From an uncultured cyanobacterium (lineage in GTDB: Bacteria > Cyanobacteriota > Cyanobacteriia > PCC-6307 > Cyanobiaceae), in assembly GCA_903935205.1 (NCBI GenBank), contig CAIZQU010000081.1, forward strand, positions 1 through 64,000: 64,000 bases of DNA, in the 5' to 3' direction. The position numbers and the translations under genes were made by a program. Position 1 is the first letter of the stretch. The number at the start of each line of letters is the position of its first letter. Below are positions 53,660 through 63,036 of this stretch, piece by piece. The notes under the pieces are model-generated. The model was not told the origin of the DNA, did not search any database, and was given only the letters and a program-made list of their open reading frames with translations.

Positions 53660-54516
53660 GGGATCGGGGCTTCGCTGGCCTGCCAGAGCAGTTGTTCGTA
53701 AAGCAGCGTTCCATCGGGCCGATACCAACGGTGGCTCGCCCGCTGCAGGCCATGGTCGTTGAGATGGATCCAGCTGAAATGGCGCAGCTCCCTCCCTTCA
53801 GGGTCGCGGCCATGGCGCGGGACGCAGGCGGCGTTGAGATAGGCGGTGCCGCGCCGGTCGCGCAGGAAGGTCAGGCGCTCCCCCTGGGAGCGCCTGAGGC
53901 TGTGGTGCATGTGGCCGAACACCACCAGCGGCAGGGGGCGCTGGCGTTGGATCCGTTCCACCGCCAGCGCCAGGTCCTGATCACCCCAGTCGCAGGCCGG
54001 ACGCTTCCAGTCGCGGCCGCAGGGAGCATGGGCCTCGCTTCCCAGCCCGCTCGGACCACAATGGGCCAGCAGCACCAGGGGTAGGGAAGGATCCGCCGTC
54101 AGGGCGGCACGGCAGATGCGATCGGCCGATTCCTCCATCCCAACCGGTCCGAACACCGCCCTGGAGGCCCTGGAGAGGTGGTGCCCTCCGCCGGCGGTGG
54201 CCGGACGCCCACCCACCACCGCAACCCCTGGGGGCTGGAGCGTGCGCAGGCCCCAGCCGCAATGGAGCTCACCGAGGCGGTCCAACTGGCGCTGCAGCCG
54301 ATCGCCACTGGCATCCCGGCCGGCGTCATGGTTGCCCAGCACACAGGCAAGGGGCAGTTCCAGCTCCCGCAGCAGAAGGGGAATGCGGCCGCCACCCTCG
54401 CTGAAATCACCGACCAACAGCAGGGCGTCGGGGCGGATGGCCGCCAGCAGGCGGTGGTCCGAACCATCCCACTGGTCGTGGAGGTCACCGGCGATGGCGA
54501 TCTGCAGCTCGGCCAT
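53653..54516 (-). CDS. Metallophosphoesterase (TIGR04168-like)
   Basis: 287 aa from the ATG at 54516; the track start at 55032 lies in nadA. Di-metal motifs: '[12 protein letters not shown]' (GDLH), '[11 protein letters not shown]' (GDF), '[11 protein letters not shown]' (GNHD), '[12 protein letters not shown]' (H-x-G-P) and '[13 protein letters not shown]' (GHMHH). This order fits a cyanobacteria/plant group of unknown substrate. It lacks the 'ADLHLGKA' start of the ligase-associated phosphoesterases, so it is not counted in the ligase module. Divergent from nadA over 111 bp. Confidence 0.85.
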   Translation of the reverse strand: MAELQIAIAGDLHDQWDGSDHRLLAAIRPDALLLVGDFSEGGGRIPLLLRELELPLACVLGNHDAGRDASGDRLQRQLDRLGELHCGWGLRTLQPPGVAVVGGRPATAGGGHHLSRASRAVFGPVGMEESADRICRAALTADPSLPLVLLAHCGPSGLGSEAHAPCGRDWKRPACDWGDQDLALAVERIQRQRPLPLVVFGHMHHSLRRSQGERLTFLRDRRGTAYLNAACVPRHGRDPEGRELRHFSWIHLNDHGLQRASHRWYRPDGTLLYEQLLWQASEAPIPC

Positions 54517-54627
54517 CGACGGCGCCTCCCTAGGCTGCCATCCATCCTGACCGACGCCAGGAATCGGTTGATCCTCACCCCGCCCCGTCCGGGCCCAGCG
54601 GCCGCCCAGGCCGCCTCTGCCCAGGCC

Positions 54628-55641
54628 ATGCCCTCCGCCAGTGCCGCCGCCGCTGCCCCCGCTCCGGTGCAGAGCCTGCCGCCGTTGAACCCATCCGGGC
54701 TGACATCCCCCCCCGCCGCGGCCGATCTTCCTGCCGCCATCGAGGCCCTGCGCCGGCAGCGCAAGGCGGTGATCCTGGCCCACTACTACCAGGAGCCCGA
54801 GATCCAGGACATCGCCGATGTGATCGGTGACTCCCTCGAACTCTCCCGCCGCGCCGCCGCCACCGATGCCGAGGTGATTCTGTTCTGCGGGGTCCATTTC
54901 ATGGCGGAGACCGCGAAGATCCTCAACCCAGGTCGCACCGTGCTGGTGCCGGACCTGGCGGCCGGCTGCAGCCTCGCCGATGGTTGCCCCGCCGATGCCT
55001 TCGCCGCCTTCCGGGCCCAGCATCCCGACCACTACGTGGTGAGCTACATCAACTGCTCGGCGGCGGTCAAGGCCCAGAGCGATCTGATCTGCACCAGCAG
55101 CAATGCGGTGGCGTTGGTGCGCCAGCTGCCTGAGGACCGGCCGATCCTGTTCGCTCCGGACGCCAACCTGGGCCGCTGGGTGGCCCGCCTGACCGGCCGT
55201 GCGCTGACGCTATGGCCCGGCAGCTGCATCGTGCACGAGACCTTCAGCGAACAGGCGTTGCTGCAGCTGCAGCTGGAGCATCCGGAAGCCGAGGTGATCG
55301 CCCATCCCGAATGCCAGCCCCACCTCCTCGACCTGGCCGACTTCATCGGGTCGACCAGCAAGCTGCTGGAGCGGGTTCAGAGCAGTCCGGCCCCCAGCTT
55401 CATCGTGCTCACCGAACCCGGCATCCTGCACCAGATGCACCTGCGGGCGCCCCACAAGACCCTTCTGGCCGTTCCGGGCAGCGATGGCTGCAGCTGCAAT
55501 GCCTGCCCCTACATGCGACTGAACACCCTGGAGAAGGTCTGGCACGCCCTGGCGACCCTGGAGCCGGCGATCGAGCTGGAGGAGGAGCTGCGCCTGCGGG
55601 CCCTCGTGCCGATCCAGCGGATGCTGGCGATGAGCGCCTGA
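54628..55641 (+). CDS. nadA: Quinolinate synthase A
   Basis: 337 aa from the ATG at 54628. A 4Fe-4S enzyme condensing iminoaspartate and DHAP to quinolinate for NAD synthesis. '[23 protein letters not shown]', '[18 protein letters not shown]', '[14 protein letters not shown]' and '[23 protein letters not shown]' match the three-fold repeat; cluster Cys lie in 'FCGVHF', 'HPEC' and '[10 protein letters not shown]'. The upstream portion of the track ORF overlaps the phosphoesterase gene. Confidence 0.97.
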   Translation: MPSASAAAAAPAPVQSLPPLNPSGLTSPPAAADLPAAIEALRRQRKAVILAHYYQEPEIQDIADVIGDSLELSRRAAATDAEVILFCGVHFMAETAKILNPGRTVLVPDLAAGCSLADGCPADAFAAFRAQHPDHYVVSYINCSAAVKAQSDLICTSSNAVALVRQLPEDRPILFAPDANLGRWVARLTGRALTLWPGSCIVHETFSEQALLQLQLEHPEAEVIAHPECQPHLLDLADFIGSTSKLLERVQSSPAPSFIVLTEPGILHQMHLRAPHKTLLAVPGSDGCSCNACPYMRLNTLEKVWHALATLEPAIELEEELRLRALVPIQRMLAMSA

Positions 55642-55672
55642 TCCTGCCGATGCCGACCGTCCCGCCACCCCG

Positions 55673-56695
55673 GTGAGCCTTCCCGCCGATGGGCTGCTGC
55701 GCCTGAGCCCCGAGGGTCTCCACTGCCCTGTGGCGGATGTCTGGATCGATCCCTGGCGGCCGGTGCCCCATGCCCTGATCACCCATGGCCATGCCGATCA
55801 CGCCCGGCCGGGCAGCGGCGAATACTGGGCGATCGGCAGCGCCGAGGGCATCCTGCGCCGCCGCCTCGGTGCCTCGATCGACCTCCATGGCCTCAGCTAT
55901 GGCCAGATCCTGCGGCGCAACGGTGTGCGCATCTCCTTCCACAGCGCCGGCCATGTGTTGGGTTCAGCCCAGATCCTGCTGGAGGCCGGCGGTGAGCGCT
56001 GGCTGGTCAGCGGTGATTTCAAGCGCCAGGCCGATCCGAGCTGTACCCCCTTCGAAGCGGTGCGGGCCGATCTGCTGATCAGCGAGGCCACCTTCGGCCT
56101 GCCGATCTACCACTGGCAACCCACCGCCACCGTGGTGGCTGAGCTGATCGCCTGGTGGCGATCAGCGCCGCAGCGGGCTTCGGTGGTCTTCTGCTATGCC
56201 TTCGGCAAGGCCCAGAGGCTGCTGGCCGAACTGCACCGGGCCGGGGTCGAGGAGGAGGTGCTGCTCCATGGGGCCATTCAGGCCCTGATGGATCCCTATC
56301 GGGCCGCCGCGGTGCCCATGCCCCCCACCCGGCCCCTCTCCGAACTCGACCGCAGCGCTTCGCTCGCCGGACGCCTGGTGCTGGCCCCACCGGCAGCCCA
56401 GGGCAGCAGCTGGATGGCACGGTTGCGCGGCGCCCAGTGCGGCCTGGCCAGCGGCTGGATGGCGGTGCGCGGCGCCCGGCGGCGCCGCGGCAGCGGCAGG
56501 GGTTTCGTGCTCAGCGACCACGCCGATTGGCCCGGATTGCTGCAAACGGTGCGGCAGTCACAGGCCAGACGGGTGGTTCTCACCCATGGCCAGGGGGAAA
56601 ATCTGGCCCGCTATCTGCGCGAGGAGGAGGGGATCGACTGCAGCGTGCTGAGCCGCGACGATGGACGGAGTGAATCCCGCAGCGAAGAAGACTGA
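55673..56695 (+). CDS. Ligase-associated DNA exonuclease (metallo-beta-lactamase / beta-CASP)
   Basis: 340 aa, GTG start at 55673. MBL motifs: 'ALITHGHADHARPG' (HxHxDH), 'ISFHSAGHVLGSAQILLE', 'WLVSGDFKRQADPS' and 'FVLSDHADWPGLL'. 'VVFCYAFGKAQRLLAEL' and 'VVLTHGQGENLARYL' are typical of the family found next to bacterial ATP-dependent DNA ligases (TIGR04122). It probably degrades DNA ends in repair. The ligase and helicase partners lie 1-3 kb downstream on the same strand. Confidence 0.9.
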   Translation: MSLPADGLLRLSPEGLHCPVADVWIDPWRPVPHALITHGHADHARPGSGEYWAIGSAEGILRRRLGASIDLHGLSYGQILRRNGVRISFHSAGHVLGSAQILLEAGGERWLVSGDFKRQADPSCTPFEAVRADLLISEATFGLPIYHWQPTATVVAELIAWWRSAPQRASVVFCYAFGKAQRLLAELHRAGVEEEVLLHGAIQALMDPYRAAAVPMPPTRPLSELDRSASLAGRLVLAPPAAQGSSWMARLRGAQCGLASGWMAVRGARRRRGSGRGFVLSDHADWPGLLQTVRQSQARRVVLTHGQGENLARYLREEEGIDCSVLSRDDGRSESRSEED

Positions 56696-56825
56696 AGGGC
56701 GCGGCAGTGAGCGGTCCGCAGGATGGAAGCAGGGCGCGTCGGTGCTGCAGCAGAAAGGAGGACTGAAGGGGTCCAGATCAACAAGGCTGCTTTGAATCTG
56801 AAGGTGACTGAGGTGCCGACAAGGC

Positions 56826-57098
56826 ATGTTTCACCCCCTCAGCCTGAATGCCATGAACGACCGTTTGCGGATCATGCAACGCCAGCCCCGGCGGATTTCA
56901 ATCACCCTGAGCTATCACGTCCATGAGTCACTTCTGCAGCGCTCAGAGGAGGAGGGCCGCTCGATGTCCAATCTCTGTGCCTTTCTGCTTGAGGATGCCC
57001 TCCGCCATCAGAACGGCCAGCCCCTGCTCAGCGGCAATGGTCATGCAGCCATTCATAACGGCCAGGAAGCCAGGGCCCGCCAGCGTTCACCCTTCTGA
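56826..57098 (+). CDS. Ribbon-helix-helix (CopG-like) domain protein
   Basis: 90 aa from the ATG at 56826, or 81 aa from the ATG at 56853. 'PRRISITLSYHVHESLLQRSEEEGRSMSNLCAFLLEDAL' is an RHH fold: a short strand for DNA contact, then two helices with the conserved G-x-S turn. The tail is short and uncharged. Cyanobacteria have many such small RHH proteins; target genes are unknown. It lies inside the exonuclease-ligase interval and has no toxin partner next to it. Confidence 0.75.
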   Translation: MFHPLSLNAMNDRLRIMQRQPRRISITLSYHVHESLLQRSEEEGRSMSNLCAFLLEDALRHQNGQPLLSGNGHAAIHNGQEARARQRSPF

Positions 57099-57223
57099 GT
57101 GAGGGCTGGCCACCAGGGGCGCTTGCCTCAGGGCAGCGGCATGGCGCAGGCAAGGCTGCTGCATCAACCACCGGCATCACTGAACAGGGCTTGGCTGGTG
57201 GAGCCCACGCTTGCCTGCATGCC

Positions 57224-57664
57224 ATGGCTCTGAAGAAATGGGAACCGCTCCAGGAACTCGATGACCTGCTCGAGCGCAGTCGTCGCGGCCTCGGCCTACT
57301 CCCTTGGAGGGGTCGGGAATGGATGGGTGAACTCGACTGGTCACCACGGGTGGATATCGGCGAAGCCGATGGCACCTACCTGATCAAGGCCGAGGTTCCC
57401 GGTGTCAAGAAGGAGGATGTCAAGGTATCGATTGCCGATGGCGTGCTCACCCTCCAGGGCGATCGCCACGAGGAGGAAGAAACGCAGGGATTGCAATTCC
57501 ATCGCGTTGAGCGTTTCCACGGTAGTTTCAGCCGCAGCTTCACCCTCCCCCCCACCATTGATCCCCAGCAGATCAAGGCCACCTTTCAGGACGGTGTGCT
57601 CAGCGTGACCCTCCACAAACGACCCGGCAGCGAGAGCACCGCCCAGCAGGTGCCGGTCGAGTGA
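57224..57664 (+). CDS. Hsp20 / alpha-crystallin small heat-shock protein
   Basis: 146 aa from the ATG at 57224. ATP-independent holdase. The alpha-crystallin domain runs from 'DWSPRVDIGEADGTYLIKAEVPGVKKEDV' to 'SFTLPPTIDPQQIKATFQDGVLSVTLHKR', which contains the conserved A-x-x-x-x-G-V-L. The C-terminus lacks a clear I-x-I; 'QQVPVE' may fill the role. It is the fourth heat-shock type gene in the window and the ligase gene follows it by 55 nt. Confidence 0.93.
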   Translation: MALKKWEPLQELDDLLERSRRGLGLLPWRGREWMGELDWSPRVDIGEADGTYLIKAEVPGVKKEDVKVSIADGVLTLQGDRHEEEETQGLQFHRVERFHGSFSRSFTLPPTIDPQQIKATFQDGVLSVTLHKRPGSESTAQQVPVE

Positions 57665-57719
57665 GCGGCGGCGGTCCCAGCGGCTCCATGGCCGGGGCCC
57701 GTCGCTACAGAATGGGGCG

Positions 57720-59546
57720 ATGCGCTCCTTCTGCCGGCTCTTCGAGGAGCTTGACCGCGGCGAGGGCAACCTGGCCCGGATCCAGGCTCTGGCCAGCCAT
57801 CTGCAGCGACTCGACCCGGCCGATGCCGCCTGGACCCTTCACCTGTTGCTCGGCAAGCAGCGGCGGCGGCTGATCACCGCCCGCCGGCTGCGGCTCCTCG
57901 CCCAGGAGATCACCGGCATGCCGGAGTGGCTGATCGAGGCCTGCCATGCCCAGGTGGGTGACACGGCGGAGACGATCGCCCTCCTTCTGGTGGGCCAGGG
58001 CCGTTCCGCCGAGGGGGCGAATGCCATCGATTCCCCACCCACCTCGGCCGCCGCCCTCTCCCCCAGGCCATCGCCCCCCGCCGCCGCCAACCTCGACCCA
58101 GCCGCAGCCGACTGGCCGTTGCAGCGCTGGATGGAGGAGGAGCTGCCCCGTCTGGCCGGCCTGGATGGGGCGGAGCAGGCGGCGGCGCTCGCCGCCCATT
58201 GGCAAGCCCTTGTGGGCGGCGAGATCCTGGTGCTGAACAAGCTGCTGACCGGCGCCTTCCGGGTGGGGGTGGGTCCGGGATTGGTGGTCAAGGCCCTGGC
58301 CCTGGCCAGCGGCCTTGAGGAGAGCCTGCTGCAGCATCGGCTGATGGGTGAGTTCCGCCCTTCGGCCGCCGCCTGGCAGGCCCTGCTGGCAGCCCCGTCG
58401 GCGGACGCGGTTCCCGCCAGTCGCCCCTACCCGTTTCAGCTCGCCTGCCCCCTGGAGCCTGAGCGCCTGGCGGGCTGGACGCCATCGGCCTGGCTGGCGG
58501 AATGGAAATGGGATGGCATCCGCGCCCAGCTGATTCACCGCAGCGGTGAGCTGTTCCTCTGGAGCCGCGGCGAGGAGCTGATCAATGCCAGCTTCCCCGA
58601 CCTTCTGGCCCCGGCCGCAGGGCTGCCGGAGGGCACCGTGCTCGATGGGGAGCTGCTGGTCTGGCCAGCGGCTGAACCGCGGCCGAGCAGCTTCGGCGAG
58701 CTGCAGCGGCGCCTGGGCCAGCGGCGACCCTCCACCAGGCTGCTGGCCCAGGCGCCGGCCACCTATGTGGTCTACGACCTGCTCGAAGCGGAGGGCGTCG
58801 ACCAGCGGCCCCAGCCGCTGCTGGAGCGGCGCCGCCGGCTCGGGCTCCTGCTGGAGGCGCTGGGCCAGCCCCAGTTGCGTCCCTCCAGCCCGTTGCCCCT
58901 GGCCGATTGGGACGACCTGGAGCGCTGGCGGGCCCGGGCCCGCGACAGCGGCGCCGAAGGCGTGATGCTCAAGGACCTGGCGGCGCCCTACGGCAGTGGC
59001 AGGCAGCGGGGCCCGTGGTGGAAGCACAAGCTCGATCCGCTTCGCCTGGATGCGGTGCTCCTTTATGCCCGCAACGGCCGAGGTCGCCGGGCGAATCTCT
59101 ATACCGATTACACCTTCGCCCTCTGGACACCGGAGGACCAGCCCATCCCGCCAGGCAGCGGCGGGTCCTCAGGCGATCCCCCGATGGCCGGAGCTGCGGA
59201 GCCCTGGGCTGAGGGCAGCGCGGCGGCGGCGATCGGCGCCGAACCGGAGGGCGCGCGAACGGGTCGCCGGCTGGTGAGTTTCGCCAGCGCCTATTCAGGA
59301 CTGAGCGATGCCGAGCTGGTGGAGATCGATCGCTGGATCCGTCGCCACACCACCGAGCGCTTCGGGCCGGTGCGGGCCGTGCAGCCCGAACTGGTGTTCG
59401 AGCTGGCCTTCGAGGGGGTGCAACGGTCCAGCCGCCACCGCAGCGGCATCGCGGTGCGCTTTCCCCGGATCAGCCGTTGGCGGCGCGACAAGCCGGCCAC
59501 CGAGGCCGATACCCTCGCCACGGCCCTGGCCCTGATCCAGCCGTGA
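57720..59546 (+). CDS. ATP-dependent DNA ligase
   Basis: 608 aa. An N-terminal helical DNA-binding domain ('RLFEELDRGEGNLARIQALASHL') precedes the nucleotidyl transferase core. The adenylated Lys is in 'WLAEWKWDGIRAQLIH' (K-x-D-G) near residue 262; 'LFLWSRGEELINASFPDLL', 'GTVLDGELLVW', 'GAEGVMLKDLAAPYGSGRQRG' and 'WWKHKLDPLRLDAVLLYA' are motifs III-V. The OB domain ends with 'ELVFELAFEGVQRSSRHRSGIAVRFPR'. Fits the bacterial ligases with helicase neighbours (TIGR04120). Essential replication would still rest on NAD-dependent LigA elsewhere. Confidence 0.93.
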   Translation: MRSFCRLFEELDRGEGNLARIQALASHLQRLDPADAAWTLHLLLGKQRRRLITARRLRLLAQEITGMPEWLIEACHAQVGDTAETIALLLVGQGRSAEGANAIDSPPTSAAALSPRPSPPAAANLDPAAADWPLQRWMEEELPRLAGLDGAEQAAALAAHWQALVGGEILVLNKLLTGAFRVGVGPGLVVKALALASGLEESLLQHRLMGEFRPSAAAWQALLAAPSADAVPASRPYPFQLACPLEPERLAGWTPSAWLAEWKWDGIRAQLIHRSGELFLWSRGEELINASFPDLLAPAAGLPEGTVLDGELLVWPAAEPRPSSFGELQRRLGQRRPSTRLLAQAPATYVVYDLLEAEGVDQRPQPLLERRRRLGLLLEALGQPQLRPSSPLPLADWDDLERWRARARDSGAEGVMLKDLAAPYGSGRQRGPWWKHKLDPLRLDAVLLYARNGRGRRANLYTDYTFALWTPEDQPIPPGSGGSSGDPPMAGAAEPWAEGSAAAAIGAEPEGARTGRRLVSFASAYSGLSDAELVEIDRWIRRHTTERFGPVRAVQPELVFELAFEGVQRSSRHRSGIAVRFPRISRWRRDKPATEADTLATALALIQP

Positions 59547-62326
59547 CGCCACGCCGCGCCGCCGTTCCCTGCCAGGCCTCCGCTCTCGCCCAGGCCTCCG
59601 CGGGGCCCGGAGCCGCCTCCGCCGCGACCCTCCAGGCCGCCGAACCGGATCCCCTGGCGCCGATCGAGGCCTGGTTCGCCCGCAAGGGCTGGACGCCGAT
59701 GGACTTCCAGCGCCAGTGCTGGCAGGCCTGGCTGGAGGGCCACAGCGGCCTGCTCCAGGTGCCCACCGGCTCCGGCAAGACCTATGCGGCGGTGCTGGGT
59801 CCGATCGCCGAGCTGCTGGCCTCTGCGGCTGACCCGGCCAGAGCAGTGGCGTCAGCCGGCATCGCCCTGCTGATCCTCACCCCCCTGCGGGCCCTGAGCC
59901 GGGACCTGGCCCTGGCGATCCGCGAACCGATCGAGGCCATGGACTGGCCCCTGCGGGTGGGTCTGCGCCATGGCGACACCGGCGCCAGCGAACGGGCCCG
60001 CCAGCTCAAGGCACCGCCCGAGATTTTGATCACCACCCCCGAATCCCTCGCCCTGCTGCTCAGCGGTCCCCATGCGGAGCGTCTGTTCAGGGGGCTGCGC
60101 GGGGTGGTGATCGATGAATGGCACGAGCTGCTCGGCAGCAAACGGGGCAGCCAGACCGAGCTCTGCCTGAGCTGGTTGCGCCGGCGACGGCCGGACCTGC
60201 GCACCTGGGCGATCAGCGCCACCATCGGCAACCTCGAGGAGGCCGCCCGGGCGGCCGTGGGCTGCGGCGTTGAGCCGCGCATCATCACGGCCAGGCTGGA
60301 ACGGCGCACCACCATCCGCAGCCTGCTGCCCGAGGCGATCGATGGCTTCCCCTGGGCCGGTCACCTGGGCCTGCGCATGCACGAGGCCCTGGTGGCGGCC
60401 CTCGACCCGGAGATCACCACCCTGCTGTTCACCAACACCCGCAATCAGGCGGAGCGCTGGTTTCAGTGCCTGCGCTGGGCCTGTCCGGAGATGGAGGGCC
60501 GCCTGGCTCTGCATCACAGCGCCATCGACCGCTCCGAGAGGGAGGCGATCGAGGCGGGGGTGAAGCAGGGATCGGTCCGGTGGGTGGTCTGCACCAGCTC
60601 GCTCGATCTGGGGGTGGATTTCCAGCCGGTGGAACGGGTGGTGCAGATCGGCAGCGCCAAGAACCTGGCGCGGCTGCTGCAGCGGGCCGGCCGTTCCGCC
60701 CACAGCCCGGGCGGCTGCAGCGAGGTGATCTTCCTGCCCACCAACGCCCTGGAGCTGCTGGAGGTGAGTGCGATGCGGCGCGGTCTGGCGGCGGGGCTGG
60801 TGGAGCACCGCACCCCACCCCAGGCTCCCCTGGATGTGCTGTTGCAGCACCTCACCGGCCTGGCCTGCGGCGCGGGGTTCGAACCGGAGCAGGAGTGGGT
60901 GGCGGTGCGCAGCTGCTGGAGCTACCGCAGCCTCAGCCGCGACGACTGGCAGTGGTGCCTGCGTTTTCTTGAGGAGGGCGGCGACTGCCTGGGGGCCTAT
61001 CCGCGCTTCCGCAAGCTGGAGCGGCAGCCGTTGGGTGGAGGGGATGCAGGAGCAGGGGTGGGGGGGCTGTCGCGGCTTGAGGCGGAACCCAGCGACGACG
61101 GGGACGGCGGCGCCGTGATGGGTGCGCTGGCGATGTTGGAGCGGCCTGAGCGCGAACCGGGCGATGGAGCCAGCGACGAGGTTGGCGGCGATGGCGGCGA
61201 TGGTCGAATCCAGCGCCGGATCGAACCCGGAATGCCCTTCCTCTACAGGGTCCGCGAGCCCGCCATCGCCCGCCTGCACCGGCTGCAGATCGGCACGATC
61301 ACCGCCGATCGCGCCGTCACGGTGCGCTTCGTGCGCGGCGCTGTGCTGGGTCATGTGGAGGAGATGTTCATCTCGCGCCTCAAGCCTGGTGACACCTTTT
61401 TCTTCGCTGGCCGTGGTCTGGAGTTTGTGCGGCTGCGGGAGATGACAGCGATGGTGAAGGCCTCCAGCCGCAAGAGCAGCACGGTGCCGGCCTGGTCCGG
61501 AGGTCAGATGGCCCTCTCCGACCTGCTCAGCCGCCAGCTGCGCCTGGAGGTGAGCCGCTGCGCCGCCGGCGAGCTCGACACCGCCGAGCTGCAGGCGCTG
61601 GCGCCGCTGCTTGATCGCCAGGCCGATCTCTCCCGCATCCCAGCACCCGGCGAGCTGCTGGTGGAGGTCTGCCGCAGCCGTGAGGGCAGCCATCTCTATG
61701 CCTATCCCTTTGAAGGTCGCTTTGTGCATGAGGGACTGGGCTTCCTCTGGGCCTGGCGGCTGGCCCGGCTGCGCCGGGGAACGCTCACGGTGTCGGTGAA
61801 CGACTACGGCTTCGAGCTGCTGGCCCCGCGCAGCTATCCCTTCGCTGAGCTGTTCGAGGCCCACGGGCCGGAGCTGCTGGCTGGGGAGGGACTGGTGGCG
61901 GATCTGGAGATGGCGATCAACCTTTCGGAGCTGTGCCGCCGCCGCTTTCGCGCCATCGCCCAGGTGGCGGGGCTGGTGAACAACGGCTATCCGGGCAAGG
62001 GCAAGAGCGGCGGTCAGCTGCAGATCAGCGCTGCCCTGTTGTTTGATGTGTTCAGCCGCCACGAGCCCGGCAACCGACTGCTGGCCCAGGCCCGGCGGGA
62101 GGTGCTGAGCGAACAGCTGGAGGTGGAGCGGATTGCGGCGGCCCTGGAACGGTTGCGGGCCGGATCGGTGCGGTTGGAGCGCACCGCCCGACCGGGACCG
62201 CTGGCCTTTCCGCTGCTGGCGGAGCGGCTCAACAACCGGATGAGCAATGAATCCGTCCTGGAACGGCTGACTCGGCTCCGCTCCGAGGCGGAACGGGCTG
62301 AAGGAATCGGGGCCTTCGCCGATTGA
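59543..62326 (+). CDS. Ligase-associated Lhr-like DEXH helicase
   Basis: 927 aa with a GTG start at 59543 overlapping the ligase stop (GTGA). Large superfamily II helicase: 'GLLQVPTGSGKTYAAVLGP' Walker A near residue 75, 'GVVIDEWHELLGSKRGSQTEL' (DEWH) near 190, 'AISATIGNLEEAAR', 'GVDFQPVERVVQIGSAKNLARLLQRAGRSAHSPG' motifs V-VI. A winged-helix and Lhr-core region follows. A Gly/Asp/Glu-rich stretch around residues 500-555 breaks the middle of the protein and looks like an insertion. Fits TIGR04121. Confidence 0.93.
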   Translation: MTPRRAAVPCQASALAQASAGPGAASAATLQAAEPDPLAPIEAWFARKGWTPMDFQRQCWQAWLEGHSGLLQVPTGSGKTYAAVLGPIAELLASAADPARAVASAGIALLILTPLRALSRDLALAIREPIEAMDWPLRVGLRHGDTGASERARQLKAPPEILITTPESLALLLSGPHAERLFRGLRGVVIDEWHELLGSKRGSQTELCLSWLRRRRPDLRTWAISATIGNLEEAARAAVGCGVEPRIITARLERRTTIRSLLPEAIDGFPWAGHLGLRMHEALVAALDPEITTLLFTNTRNQAERWFQCLRWACPEMEGRLALHHSAIDRSEREAIEAGVKQGSVRWVVCTSSLDLGVDFQPVERVVQIGSAKNLARLLQRAGRSAHSPGGCSEVIFLPTNALELLEVSAMRRGLAAGLVEHRTPPQAPLDVLLQHLTGLACGAGFEPEQEWVAVRSCWSYRSLSRDDWQWCLRFLEEGGDCLGAYPRFRKLERQPLGGGDAGAGVGGLSRLEAEPSDDGDGGAVMGALAMLERPEREPGDGASDEVGGDGGDGRIQRRIEPGMPFLYRVREPAIARLHRLQIGTITADRAVTVRFVRGAVLGHVEEMFISRLKPGDTFFFAGRGLEFVRLREMTAMVKASSRKSSTVPAWSGGQMALSDLLSRQLRLEVSRCAAGELDTAELQALAPLLDRQADLSRIPAPGELLVEVCRSREGSHLYAYPFEGRFVHEGLGFLWAWRLARLRRGTLTVSVNDYGFELLAPRSYPFAELFEAHGPELLAGEGLVADLEMAINLSELCRRRFRAIAQVAGLVNNGYPGKGKSGGQLQISAALLFDVFSRHEPGNRLLAQARREVLSEQLEVERIAAALERLRAGSVRLERTARPGPLAFPLLAERLNNRMSNESVLERLTRLRSEAERAEGIGAFAD

Positions 62327-62383
62327 GGGCAACCGGTCACGGGCAATCGGCCCCGGGCTGCCGGGCAGGGCGTTGCCTGAGGA

Positions 62384-62464
62384 TCAGGCGCGCTCCAGCC
62401 GTTTGACGATGTAGAGCATCAGGGCGAGGGAGGCCGCCAGGGCGATCAGCAGGGCGATGGTCAT
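62384..62464 (-). CDS. Possible tiny single-helix membrane protein
   Basis: 26 aa from the ATG at 62464 (36 aa from the ATG at 62494). One uninterrupted hydrophobic helix 'TIALLIALAASLALMLYIV' followed by 'KRLERA', the positive-inside pattern of tiny bitopic membrane proteins. No family recognised, so it could be chance. The surrounding gap (62327-62643) has no other gene candidate. Confidence 0.3.
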   Translation of the reverse strand: MTIALLIALAASLALMLYIVKRLERA

Positions 62465-62643
62465 GGCGGAGTGGACGAGGCAAAGTTCGCGCATTATCGG
62501 CGCCGATCGGCGGCCGGCGCCGTTGGGCGCTGTCCCAGCCGCCCGGTCCTGGCCCCATCGCTCCCGGAACGCATCAGGATGGACAGGCATGGGGCGCGGT
62601 CCAGGCGGGCCGGCTCCCGCCAACGCCGGCCTGGAGGTGGGGG

Positions 62644-63036
62644 ATGGATGAGCCGCCGGAGCCGCTGGAGCTGGTGTTTGTGTACGGCACCCTCAAGCGC
62701 GGCCAGGTGAACCACCACTGCCTGGCGGCGGCCCGTTGGCTCGGTGAGGCCGAACTGCCGGGTCTGGTGCTGCACGACCTGGGGCCCTTCCCGATGGCGG
62801 TGCCGGGGGATGGCTGCATCCAGGGCGAGCTCTATGCCGTGGACACGGCCGCTCTGGAGCGGTTGGACCATCTGGAGGGCTGCCCTCGCCTCTATCGACG
62901 CCAGCGCCTGCCGCTGGGGGATGGGCGCCAGGCCTGGGTGTATCTGGGCCGGCCGCGGCAGGTGCGGCACTCCCCCGTTCTGGCCGATGGCGTCTGGAGG
63001 GGGCGACGCCCGGCCGCAGACAGGTCGCGAACTTAG
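62644..63036 (+). CDS. Gamma-glutamylcyclotransferase-like (GGCT/AIG2) protein
   Basis: 130 aa. 'LVFVYGTLKRGQVNHHCL' is the GGCT fold signature with the Y-G-T-L loop; 'IQGELYAVDTAALERLDHLEG' supplies the Glu and helix typical of the family, and 'YRRQRLPL' follows. Members act on gamma-glutamyl amines or glutathione-related peptides; the substrate here is unknown. Its stop codon coincides with the first unit of the octamer array. Confidence 0.85.
   Translation: MDEPPEPLELVFVYGTLKRGQVNHHCLAAARWLGEAELPGLVLHDLGPFPMAVPGDGCIQGELYAVDTAALERLDHLEGCPRLYRRQRLPLGDGRQAWVYLGRPRQVRHSPVLADGVWRGRRPAADRSRT

Noticed and set aside
53653-54516. Metallophosphoesterase as fourth member of the ligase module
   Set aside because: Its motif start (GDLH without the ADLHLGKA pattern) and the intervening divergent nadA gene argue against it.
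59852-62332. 826-aa minus-strand ORF
   Set aside because: Antisense shadow of the Lhr-like helicase, produced by high third-position GC.
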